From Verrucomicrobiota bacterium (GTDB taxonomy: Bacteria > Verrucomicrobiota > Verrucomicrobiia > Limisphaerales > UBA9464), in NCBI GenBank assembly GCA_947464705.1, contig CANHYD010000147.1, forward strand, positions 1-6,211: a DNA stretch of 6,211 nucleotides, read 5' to 3'. Position 1 is the stretch's first letter; every line of letters begins with the position of its first letter. A program made the translations under genes and the position numbers. Shown in pieces: positions 6,035 to 6,211 of the stretch. The notes under the pieces are model-generated. The model was not told where the DNA came from. It worked only from the letters and a program-made list of their open reading frames with translations, and searched no databases.

Positions 6035-6211
6035 CGAGAAGCTCGTTTCCGAGATGCCGAATCACGCGCAGTCCTCATCCGCAGGAAGGAACCGATAGGA
6101 ACAGGATTGAAACCGTGTCCATCCGGATGGGTGAACGGATAACCGAAAGCGAAGGGAAGTGATCGAAAGTCTCAGGGAGCCAAACAATCAGGTCGGAAGA
6201 GAAAGAGTTTC

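Larger units (their letters stand above)
5889..6211. other. Non-coding right end upstream of the dehydrogenase
   Basis: I recognise no gene here. A plus frame at 5971-6162 gives a basic, low-complexity 63-residue translation without homology cues. A minus frame is open from the right edge to a TGA at 6075-6077 (44 codons) and could in principle be the tail of an off-window gene, but its codons are poor in third-position G/C, unlike the neighbours. The plus strand from about 6080 onward is purine-rich and less GC-rich than the genes. Structures seen are a hairpin at 5953-5989, a terminator-like element at 6009-6034, a 4-bp stem with a GAAA loop on the minus strand (6042-6053) and a 12-nt perfect palindrome CCATCCGGATGG (6119-6130). 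No confident sigma-70 promoter was found; the dehydrogenase promoter presumably lies here. Confidence 0.5.

Noticed and set aside
6119..6130. Perfect 12-nt palindrome CCATCCGGATGG as an operator
   Set aside because: About one such palindrome is expected by chance in a window of this size; no second half-site or promoter lies near it.
6075..6209. Minus-strand open frame running in from the right edge as a partial gene end
   Set aside because: Only 44 codons, low third-position G/C compared with the neighbours, no motif; could not be supported as coding.

Overview
The window is GC-rich chromosomal DNA from a bacterium. Gene content (an ECF sigma factor with a long divergent leader, an HrpB-type helicase, a TMEM14-family membrane protein) and the near absence of Shine-Dalgarno sequences suggest a Verrucomicrobiota/Planctomycetota-type organism. 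That placement is an inference from style and cannot be proven from this sequence alone.

Layout. 1-447 (minus): N-terminal 149 codons of an ECF sigma factor, cut by the left edge; it starts with GTG. 448-969: 522-nt gap between divergent starts, without a convincing gene; it holds two tandem hairpin units at 836-885. 970-1743 (plus): a YdfG-like short-chain dehydrogenase with a complete catalytic tetrad. A 16-nt convergent gap separates it from the end of a three-gene minus-strand cluster, which read in transcription order is: zinc-dependent medium-chain dehydrogenase (5861-4827), TMEM14/UPF0136 small membrane protein (4765-4454), HrpB-like DExH helicase (4447-1760). 5862-6211: non-coding right end with a G-quadruplex-forming tract directly against the dehydrogenase start codon, a two-part hairpin, and a weak terminator-like element.

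How the genes work together: the three minus-strand genes are spaced like an operon (61 nt, then 6 nt), but their products (NAD(P)-linked oxidation, a four-helix membrane protein, RNA helicase) share no obvious pathway. The sigma factor and the SDR are divergent and may share regulatory DNA. No mobile element, CRISPR array, tRNA, rRNA or defence system is visible. The best unexplained signals are regulatory: the G4 tract at the adh start, the tandem hairpins, and the in-frame TGA/GTG junction between the membrane protein and the helicase.
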